DNA of 44,049 nucleotides from Bacteroidota bacterium (lineage in GTDB: Bacteria; Bacteroidota; Bacteroidia; JAIBAJ01). Under the pieces are notes generated by a model. That model was given only the letters and a program-made list of their open reading frames with translations. It had not been told where the DNA came from and ran no database searches. Position numbers and translations under genes: made by a program. The stretch lies in contig CANJNG010000016.1 in the NCBI GenBank assembly GCA_947475205.1, positions 1 to 44,049 of the forward strand, written 5' to 3'. Shown here in pieces: positions 26,001-34,768 of the stretch; within the stretch, counting starts at the first letter, position 1; each line of letters starts with the position of its first letter.

Positions 26001-27483
26001 GAAAAGATTTGGTGCTGCTTTCGCTCATTTTCATGCAATTAGCCACCACGCCTAAATCAAGCTCACGCACACCGCCATTTGCATCCACACAACGTTTTAG
26101 TTTTATGAGCGGATGAGTGTCGTCCATGCCTTGCAATTTAGAATACCGAGCTTTATCGTAAAACGCACTACTTTCAAATTTTGCTTGTGCTTGATCGCCA
26201 CCGCTTAGCATTTTGAAGTCCATGCGGGGTTCTTCCACTTTCCAATAAATTCCTTCAATATAGAGGTCGCATTTGTGCCACGAATCAAAGAAGGGTGATT
26301 TGCTCATTCCCTCTTCACCCCTGAGCAAAGCTACCTCTTTTTCTGCAGCTATATACTTAAACTCTAGTCCGGGATGGTATATACTATCCTTTTTCCAATA
26401 CACCGAAACGGCGGCTTTCTGTGAAGTAATTTTATCTTTCTTGAGCAAAAATGCTTTTCCACGAGCTACCAAAAAAGGCTCCTCTTTCTTAGTGCTGTCG
26501 TTCATTCGGCGTATGGTAACGGTGGCTTCTATCTTCCGGCTTCCATAGCCCAAGAACTTAGCTCCGTGCTGGGCAAATCCACCCCGATAGTCAATATTTT
26601 TAAAAAAATCTTTAATCTCCAAATCACGTGTATAGCTCTCGAAACGGGGATAAGTAGCACTGCTGCTGTCCACATTGGCCAAAATCTTATCTTCGTATCG
26701 CCCCAAAAGAGGACGAGAAAAGGCATCGGTATTAGTAAAAGTTACGGAATCAGCAACGAACTTGGAACCCGACACATCAATAACATAATTTTTTATCTCG
26801 GCATAGCATTGGTTTTCGGGTAATCCAGCACGTTTCCAAGTAACTTTTCCGCCGGTGCCTCTAAACTTTTCTTCGGTAGGGTAATAATCGCCCGAAGTAT
26901 TTAGAATTATGGAACTATCGGCCTTACTGCGACACACAATGTTGAGTTTTGGGAATTTAATTACAGGTACGCTATCGAAGGCAAAGGTGTAATTGCCATT
27001 GTCGGTTGCCCATTCGGTGGATACTGATTTGTAAAGTATTTTCTTTGAGAAAAGATAGTTACACACTTCGAGATAGGATACAAACTTCTTGGTGCTACTT
27101 CGTCCTAAAAGTTTATCTAAACTGCTTTGCCAGGCTGTGAAACTAGCATCACCCTGCTTACTTTCTACAAAGCTCATCAAGGTGAACAGGTAATTTTGAA
27201 AGTGAGGATAGGCTTTCAACCGCTTTTTGAGCATTAAGTCGCTGGTGGTGAAGATCGCCTCCTGCTGGCTGGCACTGAAGGCTCCGCTATTCCACAAGGG
27301 GCCGAATTTCTCCATAAACTCCTCGGTCTTTTTCTTGTCGGTGAGAATCATAAAATCGGTCATCTCTTTTAAATAGGTGGCCTGATTATGTGTAAAACTC
27401 TTTATTCCCTGAGCAGAAAGGTGAGTGATTTGGATCGAAAAAAACAGTAAGAATGCAAAACCAAGGAGGATATTCTTTTTCAT
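23032..27483 (-). CDS. Very large secreted protein of unknown function (1483 aa)
   Basis: The ATG at 27483 is preferred because it begins MKKNILLGFAFLLFFSIQ, a signal peptide cut near LSAQ. Longer starts add an unrelated 24 residues. The N-terminal ~110 residues are helical. The rest is almost all beta strands, with a helical insert around the mid-part (DTHPLIKLKRCVDANGGV). An internal repeat is visible: GLKGDGELKYLNSVATSNEI and GLTGNGLMDFDLAEMDSKNF, each followed by a Phe/Ser-rich strand. There is no T9SS sorting domain, no lipobox and no known catalytic motif. I recall proteins of this type being widespread and uncharacterised in Bacteroidota. An envelope-spanning beta solenoid, comparable in outline to LptA/LptD or AsmA-type bridges, is possible but is inference. 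Confidence 0.85.
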   Translation of the reverse strand: MKKNILLGFAFLLFFSIQITHLSAQGIKSFTHNQATYLKEMTDFMILTDKKKTEEFMEKFGPLWNSGAFSASQQEAIFTTSDLMLKKRLKAYPHFQNYLFTLMSFVESKQGDASFTAWQSSLDKLLGRSSTKKFVSYLEVCNYLFSKKILYKSVSTEWATDNGNYTFAFDSVPVIKFPKLNIVCRSKADSSIILNTSGDYYPTEEKFRGTGGKVTWKRAGLPENQCYAEIKNYVIDVSGSKFVADSVTFTNTDAFSRPLLGRYEDKILANVDSSSATYPRFESYTRDLEIKDFFKNIDYRGGFAQHGAKFLGYGSRKIEATVTIRRMNDSTKKEEPFLVARGKAFLLKKDKITSQKAAVSVYWKKDSIYHPGLEFKYIAAEKEVALLRGEEGMSKSPFFDSWHKCDLYIEGIYWKVEEPRMDFKMLSGGDQAQAKFESSAFYDKARYSKLQGMDDTHPLIKLKRCVDANGGVRELDLGVVANCMKMSESSTKSFLLKLSLLGFCSYDLEKDMITIKDKTMDYLMHRVGTKDYDVIQFISQIGKQTNATLSLLNFDLQTRGVSEIFLSDSQNVFIAPTNQEIVIKKNRNFTFDGKVQAGRLTFFGKLYDFNYEVFKLNLNAVDSLRLKVPGKEKDEFGKPLKNITVKTVIRDIKGELYIDEPGNKSGLKPFPKYPIFKSLKESFVYYDGKGIQGGAYKKDNFYFKNKPFEIDSLDNFTAEGLAFQGEFSSAGIFNDFQETLTLQEDYSLGFKKTTPPGGMDMYGGKGKFTNEIQMSHKGLKGDGELKYLNSVATSNEISFYPDSVNTLANTFTMTQQAGPPEYPQGEAEGSGIHWMPKKDYMNIVSGEKPISLFNGISKMKGRIVLTPKGLTGNGLMDFDLAEMDSKNFKYKQNSFSADTSNFRLTDPNTKSPSFTTTNLKSNIDFTKRLGEFKSNSTASSVSFPVNKYICLVDEFKWFMDKGSIDFLSKNKVSGGEGDLVGSKFISVASGQDSLYFVSPKATFDQKTYTITGHDVKYIESADAQIFPDSGKIVVKENADMLELRKSKILANRTTKFHKLYDCNLKISGRKRYSGNGNYDYVDVAGQKKAIALSSISVDSAFQTYGEGTVQETESFTLSPYFGFKGKAQLYASKEFLTFNGSTKIIQNCEGTGDSWLRFQSEINPKEILIPIEKEPKDANGNKISTGIVLTKDSTHVYPTFLSKKSSYSDIDIVQADGYLAYDNPTKEFRISNKEKLKGAVVPGNIVTLNDKCITKGFGKLDLGINLKSVDINAIGNITYNSNNDSTLLSVFLGMNFFFNEEALRILAEKLFNSFPPLEGVVYGNDYEKALMELSGKEKTTKYMQDLNLYGNFRGKVPEELKQTMFISDLKLVWNSKTSSYRYKGFIGMSYINGLEVNKQCYGNIEFVKKRSGDMWAIYLEPSEGQWYYFSFKNGLMSAISSNLEFNNAVRDTKDEKRKGKDGYEYNMATELSKRNFLRGFDTK

Positions 27484-27652
27484 TAAGCGAAATTTGCGGA
27501 TAGTGTTGCAAAGTAAAGGTTTGAGCGGGTTTTGGTGAGGGAAAGTTTTGAACATAGCCCCTCCCTAACTCCCCAATGGGAATGAGTGAAATACAGCTAC
27601 CGCATGATGAGGGAACTCAGATGCTACTGACAGAGCCGATAGAACCTGATTA

Positions 27653-28606
27653 TTATACCTTTCCGCTTAATCCCTCATAAGCCATTTTATATTCAGCAAG
27701 CAGATTTTCAAATACTTCTTTAACCGTTTCTTGTTTTTCAATTAAACCAGAAACCTGCCCGATTTCGAGTTCGCCTTCCATCACATCACCTTGGAATATT
27801 CCTTTTTTGGCTCTGGCTCTTCCCAACAATTCAAGTAGTTCTTCTTTGCTTGCCCCACGTTCTTCGTAGGCTTTTACGTTTTTGTAAAACTCATTTTTAA
27901 TCAAGCGAACAGGGGTAATTTCTTTCAACGTAAGCACTGTATCGCCTTCCTGAGCATTCACTATCACTTTCTTGAAATTTTCGTGTGCTGAGGATTCATC
28001 GGTGGTAACAAATCGGCTTCCAATCTGCACGCCTTCTGCACCTAAGGCAAAAGCAGCCAGCATTTGGCTTCCTAACCCAATTCCTCCGGCAGCTATGAGA
28101 GGCAGCGTAGTTGCTTTTCTAACCCCGGGAATAAGTACAAGCGTGGTTGTTTCTTCACGTCCGTTGTGCCCCCCGGCTTCAAAACCTTCGGCTACAATGG
28201 CATCTACTCCGGCTTTTTCGGCTTTAGCTGCAAACTTGCTACTACTTACCACGTGCACAACGGTTATGCCCCGTTCTTTTAGCCACTTTGTCCATATAGC
28301 AGGATTTCCGGCAGAGGTTACCACTATTTTCACGTCTTCTTCCACAATTATATCCATCAACTTGTCTATGTCCGGATAAAGCAAGGGAACGTTTACGCCA
28401 AAAGGTTTATTGGTAGCGGCTTTGCATTTTTGCAAATGTTCACGCAGCACGTCGGGATACATACTTCCGGCTCCTATTATGCCTAATCCGCCACAGTTGC
28501 TAACTGCGGAAGCTAATCGCCAGCCGCTGCACCATATCATTCCGGCCTGAACAATGGGTAATTCAATATTAAAAAGTTGACAAACGCGGTTGTTGGAAAA
28601 GTTCAT
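27653..28606 (-). CDS. Nitronate monooxygenase/FabK-like FMN-dependent oxidoreductase
   Basis: This 317-residue TIM-barrel flavoprotein contains QAGMIWCSGWRLASAVSNCG (20-39), GGLGIIGAG, EGFEAGGHNGREE with the substrate-side His, and the FMN phosphate loops PLIAAGGIGLG and GAEGVQIGSRFVTTDES. Family members either oxidise nitronates or reduce enoyl-ACP with NAD(P)H (FabK). The two are hard to separate by eye, and either is possible here. It lies on the same strand as aminopeptidase P, with about 60 bases between them. It is a cytosolic housekeeping enzyme. Confidence 0.88.
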   Translation of the reverse strand: MNFSNNRVCQLFNIELPIVQAGMIWCSGWRLASAVSNCGGLGIIGAGSMYPDVLREHLQKCKAATNKPFGVNVPLLYPDIDKLMDIIVEEDVKIVVTSAGNPAIWTKWLKERGITVVHVVSSSKFAAKAEKAGVDAIVAEGFEAGGHNGREETTTLVLIPGVRKATTLPLIAAGGIGLGSQMLAAFALGAEGVQIGSRFVTTDESSAHENFKKVIVNAQEGDTVLTLKEITPVRLIKNEFYKNVKAYEERGASKEELLELLGRARAKKGIFQGDVMEGELEIGQVSGLIEKQETVKEVFENLLAEYKMAYEGLSGKV

Positions 28607-28666
28607 TTAATTATGCAATGCTAAGCATTGGATTTATAGTTCTTAGATATTTGGGGAAGACTCGTT

Positions 28667-29962
28667 TTACTTACCACTCTGCATTAAATCTTCAATTTCA
28701 TCAGCCTCAATTGGAATATTGGCCATCAAGTCAATGGGCTTTCCGGCGGTTACTACTAAGTTGTTCTCAATTCTGATACCTAAGTTTTCGGCATTAATGT
28801 AGATACCAGGTTCGCAGGTGAACACATTTCCGGGCTTGATTTCGGTAAACCTATCCCCTATATCATGCACATCTAAACCAAGGAAATGCCCGATTCCGTG
28901 GGGGTAATATTTATGGAAAGCCGTTTTTTCAGGCGTTGCTTTTGCCACATCTTCTTTGGTAATCAAACCTAAGCCAAGCAGTTCTTCCTGCATAATAAAT
29001 CCGGCTTGCTTGTTCAGTTCAAAAAGCGATTTGCCGGGAGTCATTAAATCTTTAGCCTGACGATGCACTCGCAAAACGGCATCATATACCGCACGCTGAC
29101 GTGGCGAAAATTTCCCATTAACAGGAATGCAACGGGTGAGGTCGGCATTGTAATTGGCATAGCAGGCTCCAAAGTCCATCAGAAGCAAATCGCCATCTTT
29201 GCAAGGCTTGTTATTTTCGATATAATGAAGCACACAGGCACTACCCCCCGATGCTATGATGGGTTCGTAAGCATGGCCATTGGCACGGTTTCGTGTAAAT
29301 TCATGGATGATTTCAGCCTCAATTTCATATTCCATAACGCCGGGTTTCACGAAGGTGAGCAATCGTCGGAAGGCTTTTTCGGTGATGGAAATAGCCTGAC
29401 TGAGTAAATCTATTTCGGGTTGCGATTTTATAGCCCTAAGCTCGGCCATAATTGGAGCACTGCGGTAATAGTCATGCAGCGGATAGCTATCTTTCAGTTT
29501 GTGAGTAAACCGTAAATCGAAGTAAGGAACTGCATACGAGGAACGGTCATTTTCGTTGAGGTTGAGATAAATATTCTGGCTGTGAAGCACTACATAATGC
29601 AAGATAGTATCGAAGCCCGAGGTCCATACCACTTTTTTAATTCCCGATGCAGCTGTGGCTTCTTCTTTTGTGTATTTATGACCTTCCCAAGTGGCAAGGG
29701 TTTCGTTGGTTTCGATAACGAAAAGCACTTCGCGATAATCTTCATTTGGGCAATCGGGAGCAAGAAGCAACACAGACTTTTCTTGGTCGATGCCGGTGAG
29801 GTAAAAGAAATCGCTATTCTGACGGAAATAAAAATGGCCATCGCCATTGTGTGGCATCACATCATTGGAGTTGAAAATAGCCACCGAACCGGGTTTCATT
29901 TGTTGGGTGAAACGTTTGCGGTTTTCTGTAAAGAGTGCGGAATTAATAGCAGGGTATTTCAT
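28667..29962 (-). CDS. pepP: Xaa-Pro aminopeptidase (aminopeptidase P, M24B)
   Basis: This 431-residue cytosolic metallopeptidase removes N-terminal residues preceding proline. An N-terminal AMP_N domain (residues ~5-130, HNGDGHFYFRQNSDFFYLTG) is followed by the pita-bread M24 domain. All five metal ligands are present: Asp263 and Asp274 (LLMDFGACYANYNADLTRC), His359 (PHGIGHFLGLDVHDIGD), Glu384 (TCEPGIYI) and Glu399 (GIRIENN). Length matches E. coli PepP. A TACCTTCG box (29989-29982) may be its -7 element. Confidence 0.96.
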   Translation of the reverse strand: MKYPAINSALFTENRKRFTQQMKPGSVAIFNSNDVMPHNGDGHFYFRQNSDFFYLTGIDQEKSVLLLAPDCPNEDYREVLFVIETNETLATWEGHKYTKEEATAASGIKKVVWTSGFDTILHYVVLHSQNIYLNLNENDRSSYAVPYFDLRFTHKLKDSYPLHDYYRSAPIMAELRAIKSQPEIDLLSQAISITEKAFRRLLTFVKPGVMEYEIEAEIIHEFTRNRANGHAYEPIIASGGSACVLHYIENNKPCKDGDLLLMDFGACYANYNADLTRCIPVNGKFSPRQRAVYDAVLRVHRQAKDLMTPGKSLFELNKQAGFIMQEELLGLGLITKEDVAKATPEKTAFHKYYPHGIGHFLGLDVHDIGDRFTEIKPGNVFTCEPGIYINAENLGIRIENNLVVTAGKPIDLMANIPIEADEIEDLMQSGK

Positions 29963-30005
29963 GGAATTAAAATTTCAGAGGCGAAGGTATAAAAAGGAGT
30001 GGAAA

Positions 30006-30054
30006 GTGGAGAGTGGGCAGTAGGCAGTAGGCAATGGGCAGCGGGCAGTGGGTT
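30006..30054. repeat. Degenerate 7-nt tandem repeat, 7 units
   Basis: The units gtggaga, gtgggca, gtaggca, gtaggca, atgggca, gcgggca and gtgggtt stand in perfect 7-base register between the start of pepP and the 3' end of the YggS-type gene. It is a short VNTR-like locus of a kind often seen in Bacteroidota intergenic DNA. Confidence 0.75.
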
Positions 30055-30076
30055 GTGTTTAAGAAGGGGTACACTT

Positions 30077-30730
30077 TCACTCAAACAAAGCACTCCCGAC
30101 CCGCACCATGGTTGAGCCTTGTTCAACGGCCAAAAGGTAGTCGCTGCTCATCCCCATACTTATTTCCTTGAAGAAAGATTTATCTTGAAAGTGGTTGCTT
30201 TTTAAACTATTGAAGATGCTTGCTAAAGCCACAAACTCTTCTTTTATTTGAGTTTGATTATCGGTGTTTGAGGCCATGCCCATCACCCCAACAATTTGGA
30301 TATTTTTCATTTCTGAAAAGGTTTCTGAACTCAACAATTTTTCAGCTTCTTCCACACTAAGTCCAAATTTTGTTTCTTCATCGGCAATATAAAACTGCAA
30401 CAGGCAGGGAATTATTCGGTTGCATTTCTGAGCTTCTTTGTTAATTATTTGAAGCAATTTAAGGCTATCTACCGAATGGATAAGGCTAACAAAGGGAGCA
30501 ATATTCTTCACCTTATTGGTTTGCAAATGACCGATTAAATGCCATTCAATATCTTTGGGTAAGGTGCTGTAACGTTCTACTAAATCCTGAACTCTGTTCT
30601 CTCCAAATACATTATAACCGTTTCGGTATAGTTCTTCTATTTCGCGTAAGGAACGTTTTTTCGTAACTGCAATAAGTTTTACCGAAGCAGGAAGGGAATT
30701 TAAAATACGATGGAGATTATCGGAAATCAT
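30077..30730 (-). CDS. YggS/PLPBP-family PLP-homeostasis protein
   Basis: This 217-residue single-domain TIM-barrel protein binds pyridoxal phosphate and is thought to buffer vitamin B6 and amino/keto acid pools rather than catalyse a reaction. Lys24 in KLIAVTKKRS is the PLP lysine. Also diagnostic are FGENRVQDL, EWHLIGHLQTNKVKNI, IHSVDSLKLL, FGLSVEEAE, GVMGMAS and the end ISMGMSSDYLLAVEQGSTMV. It is slightly short but complete. It is probably transcribed from the TACTTTTG element 39 bases upstream. Confidence 0.96.
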   Translation of the reverse strand: MISDNLHRILNSLPASVKLIAVTKKRSLREIEELYRNGYNVFGENRVQDLVERYSTLPKDIEWHLIGHLQTNKVKNIAPFVSLIHSVDSLKLLQIINKEAQKCNRIIPCLLQFYIADEETKFGLSVEEAEKLLSSETFSEMKNIQIVGVMGMASNTDNQTQIKEEFVALASIFNSLKSNHFQDKSFFKEISMGMSSDYLLAVEQGSTMVRVGSALFE

Positions 30731-30768
30731 AAATGGGATGATGGCGGATCGAGGGATTTAATTTCTGG

Positions 30769-30776
30769 CAAAAGTA
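30769..30776 (-). promoter_or_regulatory. Putative -7 element of the YggS-type gene
   Basis: On the minus strand TACTTTTG lies 39 bases before the ATG and is identical to the hppA -7 box. The -33 position reads TGTT instead of TTTG, so the promoter is only half supported. Confidence 0.5.
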
Positions 30777-30935
30777 GATTCTTTTGAAGGAAGGAAACAG
30801 GGTAACATTAAGCACTAAACCTGTACACTGCAAATTTCCGTTTTCAACAAAAGCCTCTTTAAAATACAGGTTTTAGGCTATTTGAAGAATGGCGGTTTCA
30901 ATAGCTTGGAAGTGCTAGATGACTGAACTGAATCT

Positions 30936-33761
30936 TCAATTCCCCTTCACAAACTTAACCCGGCAATTATTCTGCGATGATTGCACAGTTAGGATATATA
31001 TTCCTTTGCTAAGGCTTTGGGTATTGACTTTTACTTGTTCATTTTTGTCGGCTATTATGTATTGACGACTTATTTGTCGGCCATCGGGCGAAGCAATCAC
31101 AATGTAATAATGACCACCCAGCGAAGTGCAAGTATTAAAGTTGAGTTCTTCGCCCACCGGATTTGGAAATACCAAGCAATGAGTCGAACATTTGCCCATT
31201 GCAGACGATAAGTCCGTGTGAAGAATATTAGCCGTGTATCTGGCCTGAGCACTATCGGCAGATTTAGCCAAATCTTCGAGTGTTTCTCCGGCCAAAATAG
31301 CGAAACTTAGCTGAATGCTATCGCCGGGCGGAATGGCGTAAGGCCCGGTGGAAACTACATTCGCAATGTCGTTACCCGTTCCGTTTTGTCCTGCTTGTGG
31401 GCGACTATTTGAAAGTGTGGTATATTTTTCTAGTTTCGTGAAACCATCAAACAGATTTACGCCTCCATTACCGCCACTCAAATTGTCCATAGCATAATGA
31501 AAGAAATTGCCATTGCTCAACACTTTAACTCCTGCATAGAGCGTAATATCTTCGGAACAAAACCCATAACCGAGCTTTTTATCGACTATTTGGTCGGCTC
31601 TGTTGGCGTTGTAATTTAAAATGTCCCAATCGGTAAAAATGCCGGAATAGAAATTGGTTATTGGAGCATTTCCAGTGTTATGAATGGTGTAGTCAAACAT
31701 AACATAACGGGTGTGTCCGGGTTGAGAATACGCCCTGCTGCGTTGTGAAACTTTTACGGGCAGTGGCGAGGATGCGGCAGTATCGGCACAGAACGATACA
31801 CTCTCGAAAGCGGCATTGGTTTGAGCAGCAGGAGTTTGGGCTATGCGTTGTAATAATGCAAAATCGTGATTTTGTCCGCCGGAGGAAGACCGTAAATTAT
31901 CTGAAACGTAAACAGTGTCTTTCCCACAGAAAAAGCCACCTTCGAAAAGCAAATTCTCCCCCTCGAACTGAAAGCCTAAGCCTTCGTTTGAACTGCTATA
32001 TCCCCAATTGCTACTGCTGGTTACCGAAGTCCATACTTCATTTTCTACAATGTTCAAATAATCCTTATTCACTTTGATAGGGCGATAAACATGGGTGTTC
32101 CAATTTCCATCTGAAATGGTAAAATCGAGCACAATTTCACAATTGATAGGTACGCCTGCTTCTACCCTAAATTGAAAGGGAGAAGCATTAGAAAAGCTAC
32201 TGTAAGTGTCCATATCACCTACCAAAGCATTCCCCGAAATCAAGGTGGCAAAAGGCGAAGCAATGCTTAATGTGATGGTTGCGTTTGATAATGGTGCAAG
32301 ATAATTCAGGGCCGTGAAATTCAAATTCACGGTGTCGAGGGCTTGAAGTGAACCGTCGTTCATATCAAAAACAGTATCTAATTCCAGTTCGGCAGATTTG
32401 GCCAAAGGGGTACTCACAGCTCTGTACATATTCAAGCGGCCTTTGCCCAAACGGTTTGCATACACTTCATTTCCGGGAACGGTATCTAACAAATCGGCTG
32501 TGGCTTTAATTTGCTCGCCCAATTGGAGTGCGTCCATCCATGGGAACTGTGCCAAAACCAAACCGGCTGTTCCGGCCACCACCGGCGACGACATACTGGT
32601 GCCGTTTGAAACCAAATAGGAATCCTCTGGCCAGGGCCAAGTACTCATTACCATTTGCCCCGGACCAACAACATCTACATTGTAGGAAAAATTGCTGAAA
32701 GGTGACTTCTGGCTAAGGTTGCTATGCGAGGCTATACTCATCACATATCGGCATGATGCGGGGTAAAAGTCGGTTTCTTCGTTTTCGTTGCCGCAGCCAC
32801 CCACAACGAGCGAATTTTTATTTAGGGTAACATAATCTATCACCTGCTGCCCGCTAATGCTGGGGAAAAAGCTACCCCAAGAGCAATTGATAATCCGGCA
32901 ACCGTGTTCTGCAGCATACACCACTCCTTCGTAGCCACGCGTAATGGCATCGTTGGCATTGGTAATTTTTATGGGAAGAAATTTGCAGTTGAAACCACTT
33001 CCGGCCATTCCCACAATGTTATCGGGAACTGCACTGCACAAACCCGCCACATGCACACCGTGATGAACTCCGCCAACGGTTGGGTCGTTGTCGTTTTGGC
33101 CCATATCCCAACCATTGAAATTATCTATATAGCCATCGTTATCGTTGTCCACCCCGTCAATAGGGTCGGCGTAGTTGCGTTTTGTGTTTCCCGAAAGGTC
33201 TTCATGAATTAAGTCGGTTCCGGTATCGGTAATGCCTATCACAATATTGGTGTCGCCTTTCTGAATATCCCAAGCCTGAAATGCTTTGTTTACTTCATAC
33301 CACCAAGTTCCTACATTACTTCCGATGGCTGTGTCGTTCGGGGTATAGGTTAAGTGGTTAATATAATTGGGTTCGGCGTAAACGAGAAGGTTTGTTGCTA
33401 AAAGTTCATTGATGACTTCTTCCAAACCTACATTAGAATTGTATTCCCATTCATAGATAAGGCTTAGATCGGCTAACTTTCTACCACGGCGGTCTGTTCT
33501 AGTTGCCGGAGAAGGGCTGTGTGGAAATTTCTTTCCGAATGAAAAAATACCATGCTTGTTTAAAACCTCCTGAATTGCGGGTGATTCAATTTTTGAGGTT
33601 AATGCCTGCGAACGAATGCTTTCTTTAACTTGGAAAATGAGCGTTCGGGGAAGGTAATCGGTGGCGGTGGCCTTGGGGGGCAACTTGAATTTACTATGCT
33701 GCTGTGCAATGCAATGGTTTGCCAACACTAAAACAAGAACAAAGAGAACCCTGAATTTCAT
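30936..33761 (-). CDS. Second subtilisin-like (S8) protease with T9SS sorting domain
   Basis: This 941-residue secreted protease has a signal peptide (cut near NHCIAQ) and a propeptide to ~residue 145 with an inhibitor-I9-like ending (LVYAEPNYINHLTY). The triad is Asp179 (IGITDTGTD), His234 (HHGVHVAGL, where the usual HGTH is HGVH) and Ser389 (SNGTSMSSPVVAG). IDGVDNDNDGYIDNFNGWD (201-219) looks like the Asp-rich calcium loop of this subfamily. A ~400-residue beta-rich region precedes the T9SS sorting domain (CLVFPNPVGEELNFN, DGRQISRQYI, KGIYILTVQSS). It is extracellular or surface-bound and unrelated in detail to the first subtilase. Confidence 0.93.
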   Translation of the reverse strand: MKFRVLFVLVLVLANHCIAQQHSKFKLPPKATATDYLPRTLIFQVKESIRSQALTSKIESPAIQEVLNKHGIFSFGKKFPHSPSPATRTDRRGRKLADLSLIYEWEYNSNVGLEEVINELLATNLLVYAEPNYINHLTYTPNDTAIGSNVGTWWYEVNKAFQAWDIQKGDTNIVIGITDTGTDLIHEDLSGNTKRNYADPIDGVDNDNDGYIDNFNGWDMGQNDNDPTVGGVHHGVHVAGLCSAVPDNIVGMAGSGFNCKFLPIKITNANDAITRGYEGVVYAAEHGCRIINCSWGSFFPSISGQQVIDYVTLNKNSLVVGGCGNENEETDFYPASCRYVMSIASHSNLSQKSPFSNFSYNVDVVGPGQMVMSTWPWPEDSYLVSNGTSMSSPVVAGTAGLVLAQFPWMDALQLGEQIKATADLLDTVPGNEVYANRLGKGRLNMYRAVSTPLAKSAELELDTVFDMNDGSLQALDTVNLNFTALNYLAPLSNATITLSIASPFATLISGNALVGDMDTYSSFSNASPFQFRVEAGVPINCEIVLDFTISDGNWNTHVYRPIKVNKDYLNIVENEVWTSVTSSSNWGYSSSNEGLGFQFEGENLLFEGGFFCGKDTVYVSDNLRSSSGGQNHDFALLQRIAQTPAAQTNAAFESVSFCADTAASSPLPVKVSQRSRAYSQPGHTRYVMFDYTIHNTGNAPITNFYSGIFTDWDILNYNANRADQIVDKKLGYGFCSEDITLYAGVKVLSNGNFFHYAMDNLSGGNGGVNLFDGFTKLEKYTTLSNSRPQAGQNGTGNDIANVVSTGPYAIPPGDSIQLSFAILAGETLEDLAKSADSAQARYTANILHTDLSSAMGKCSTHCLVFPNPVGEELNFNTCTSLGGHYYIVIASPDGRQISRQYIIADKNEQVKVNTQSLSKGIYILTVQSSQNNCRVKFVKGN

Positions 33762-33953
33762 ACAGTTTGGATAGGATGCCTATTTACTGCAAAGTACGGA
33801 AATTAATTGGGGATGAGTTAGGCTAATTTCTTTATCAATTGAATAGGATGTTTTAGCTGGATTGCTGTAAATATTTGAACCCGATTGATGCTGGGACGGG
33901 GTTTAGCCTAAAATTCATTGAAAACGGCTTGCTGACCGAAGAATGCGGAAACT

Positions 33954-34002
33954 GAACCAAGTTTAAAACGTTAGCTCCCGTTGGGCAGTTGCAACTTGGT
34001 TC
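33954..34002. repeat. Perfect 10-bp inverted repeat, 29-nt loop
   Basis: GAACCAAGTT (33954-33963) pairs with AACTTGGTTC (33993-34002). The loop holds TTAGCTCCCGTTGGGCA. There is no T-run, so it is not a standard terminator. Confidence 0.6.
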
Positions 34003-34022
34003 TTTGGATTTTGGGACTTTGG
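33995..34022. repeat. Degenerate 7-nt tandem repeat, 4 units
   Basis: The units cttggtt, ctttgga, ttttggg and actttgg overlap the right arm of the inverted repeat. This is the third heptanucleotide array in the window, after 12035-12062 and 30006-30054. Confidence 0.5.
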
Positions 34023-34462
34023 ATAAGTTTTATTTTTAAAATTTTAGCCTTGTATTTTGTTTTTTGATTGTGGCTAAGAGGGCTTTGCCGTTGTATCCAA
34101 GAGTGCTTCGCAGTTCACGACCCAGGACACTAAAATTCCATTTCGGAATTGTGAGGTGGGGCAGAACGGCAGAGCACAAAGACGAAGGTTAAAGGAACGC
34201 CGCAAGCCTCTTAGAACGGTGCAATTGCTCGGCTTCCAAAAAATAAATATGATTAGACGAAAACCCTCTTCGATGCCTAATAGAAAATTAAAACAAATCG
34301 AAATTCCAATTAAGAACATGACACTTTATCTAAAACCGACCAATGGTACTCAACCTTAGGTAACCGAAGCGAAGCGAGCTCTTAGTTTCTTTTGAAAAAT
34401 AACAACTCAACTAAAAACTTGGCACAGCCTCCGCATACTTGGAATAACTGGTGTGTGGTTTG

Positions 34463-34633
34463 CTATTTGCCGGACCCTGTCTGCTGTGACCAGTTTTTTA
34501 ATGGGTGAAGCGTTAAACGCTCTTCAACATACTTTTTCAATTCTTCAAAGGACATATTCTGTGTTTCGGAACTTACCTTATCCCGAATTTCCCTTAACTG
34601 CTCAACAGTTGATTTTTGTGCTATTTTACTCAT
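34463..34633 (-). CDS. Small helical protein of unknown function (56 aa)
   Basis: The ATG at 34633 is preferred over an upstream in-frame TTG. The protein is short, charged and mostly helical (KSTVEQLREIRDKVSSET, NMSFEELKKYVEERLTLHPL). This composition is common in orphan antitoxin-like proteins of Bacteroidota, but no toxin partner follows it. A TAACTTTG box (34659-34652 on this strand) lies about 20 bases upstream, giving a very short leader. It is the last gene of the minus-strand small-gene run. No firm function. Confidence 0.7.
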   Translation of the reverse strand: MSKIAQKSTVEQLREIRDKVSSETQNMSFEELKKYVEERLTLHPLKNWSQQTGSGK

Positions 34634-34651
34634 GGTCTTGTTTCCATAGCA

Positions 34652-34659
34652 CAAAGTTA
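34652..34659 (-). promoter_or_regulatory. Putative -7 element TAACTTTG
   Basis: On the minus strand TAACTTTG lies 18 bases before the ATG at 34633 and fits TAnnTTTG. No clear -33 element was seen. Confidence 0.45.
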
Positions 34660-34768
34660 ATGCAATTATAATAAACTTACCCCTTGCTAAGGTTAACCTC
34701 TAGCTACAATTTTGTAATTACGGTTTCCAGCCGTATTAGAAATGCAGGTGGGAGGCATTGGATACCGA

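Larger units (their letters stand above)
33762..34462. other. Non-coding stretch bordering the accessory island
   Basis: No credible coding sequence is visible. It contains a 10-bp perfect inverted repeat (33954-34002) abutting a degenerate 7-nt array (33995-34022). The remaining ~440 bases show short palindromic phrases such as CCGAAGCGAAGCGAGC near 34367. The region separates conserved genes from the small-gene island and may be an insertion boundary, but no att site or IS trace was recognised. Confidence 0.45.

Noticed and set aside
34156-34359. 67-codon plus-strand frame with Arg/Lys-rich product
   Set aside because: The composition is typical of chance frames in non-coding DNA, with no promoter-like element or recognisable motif.
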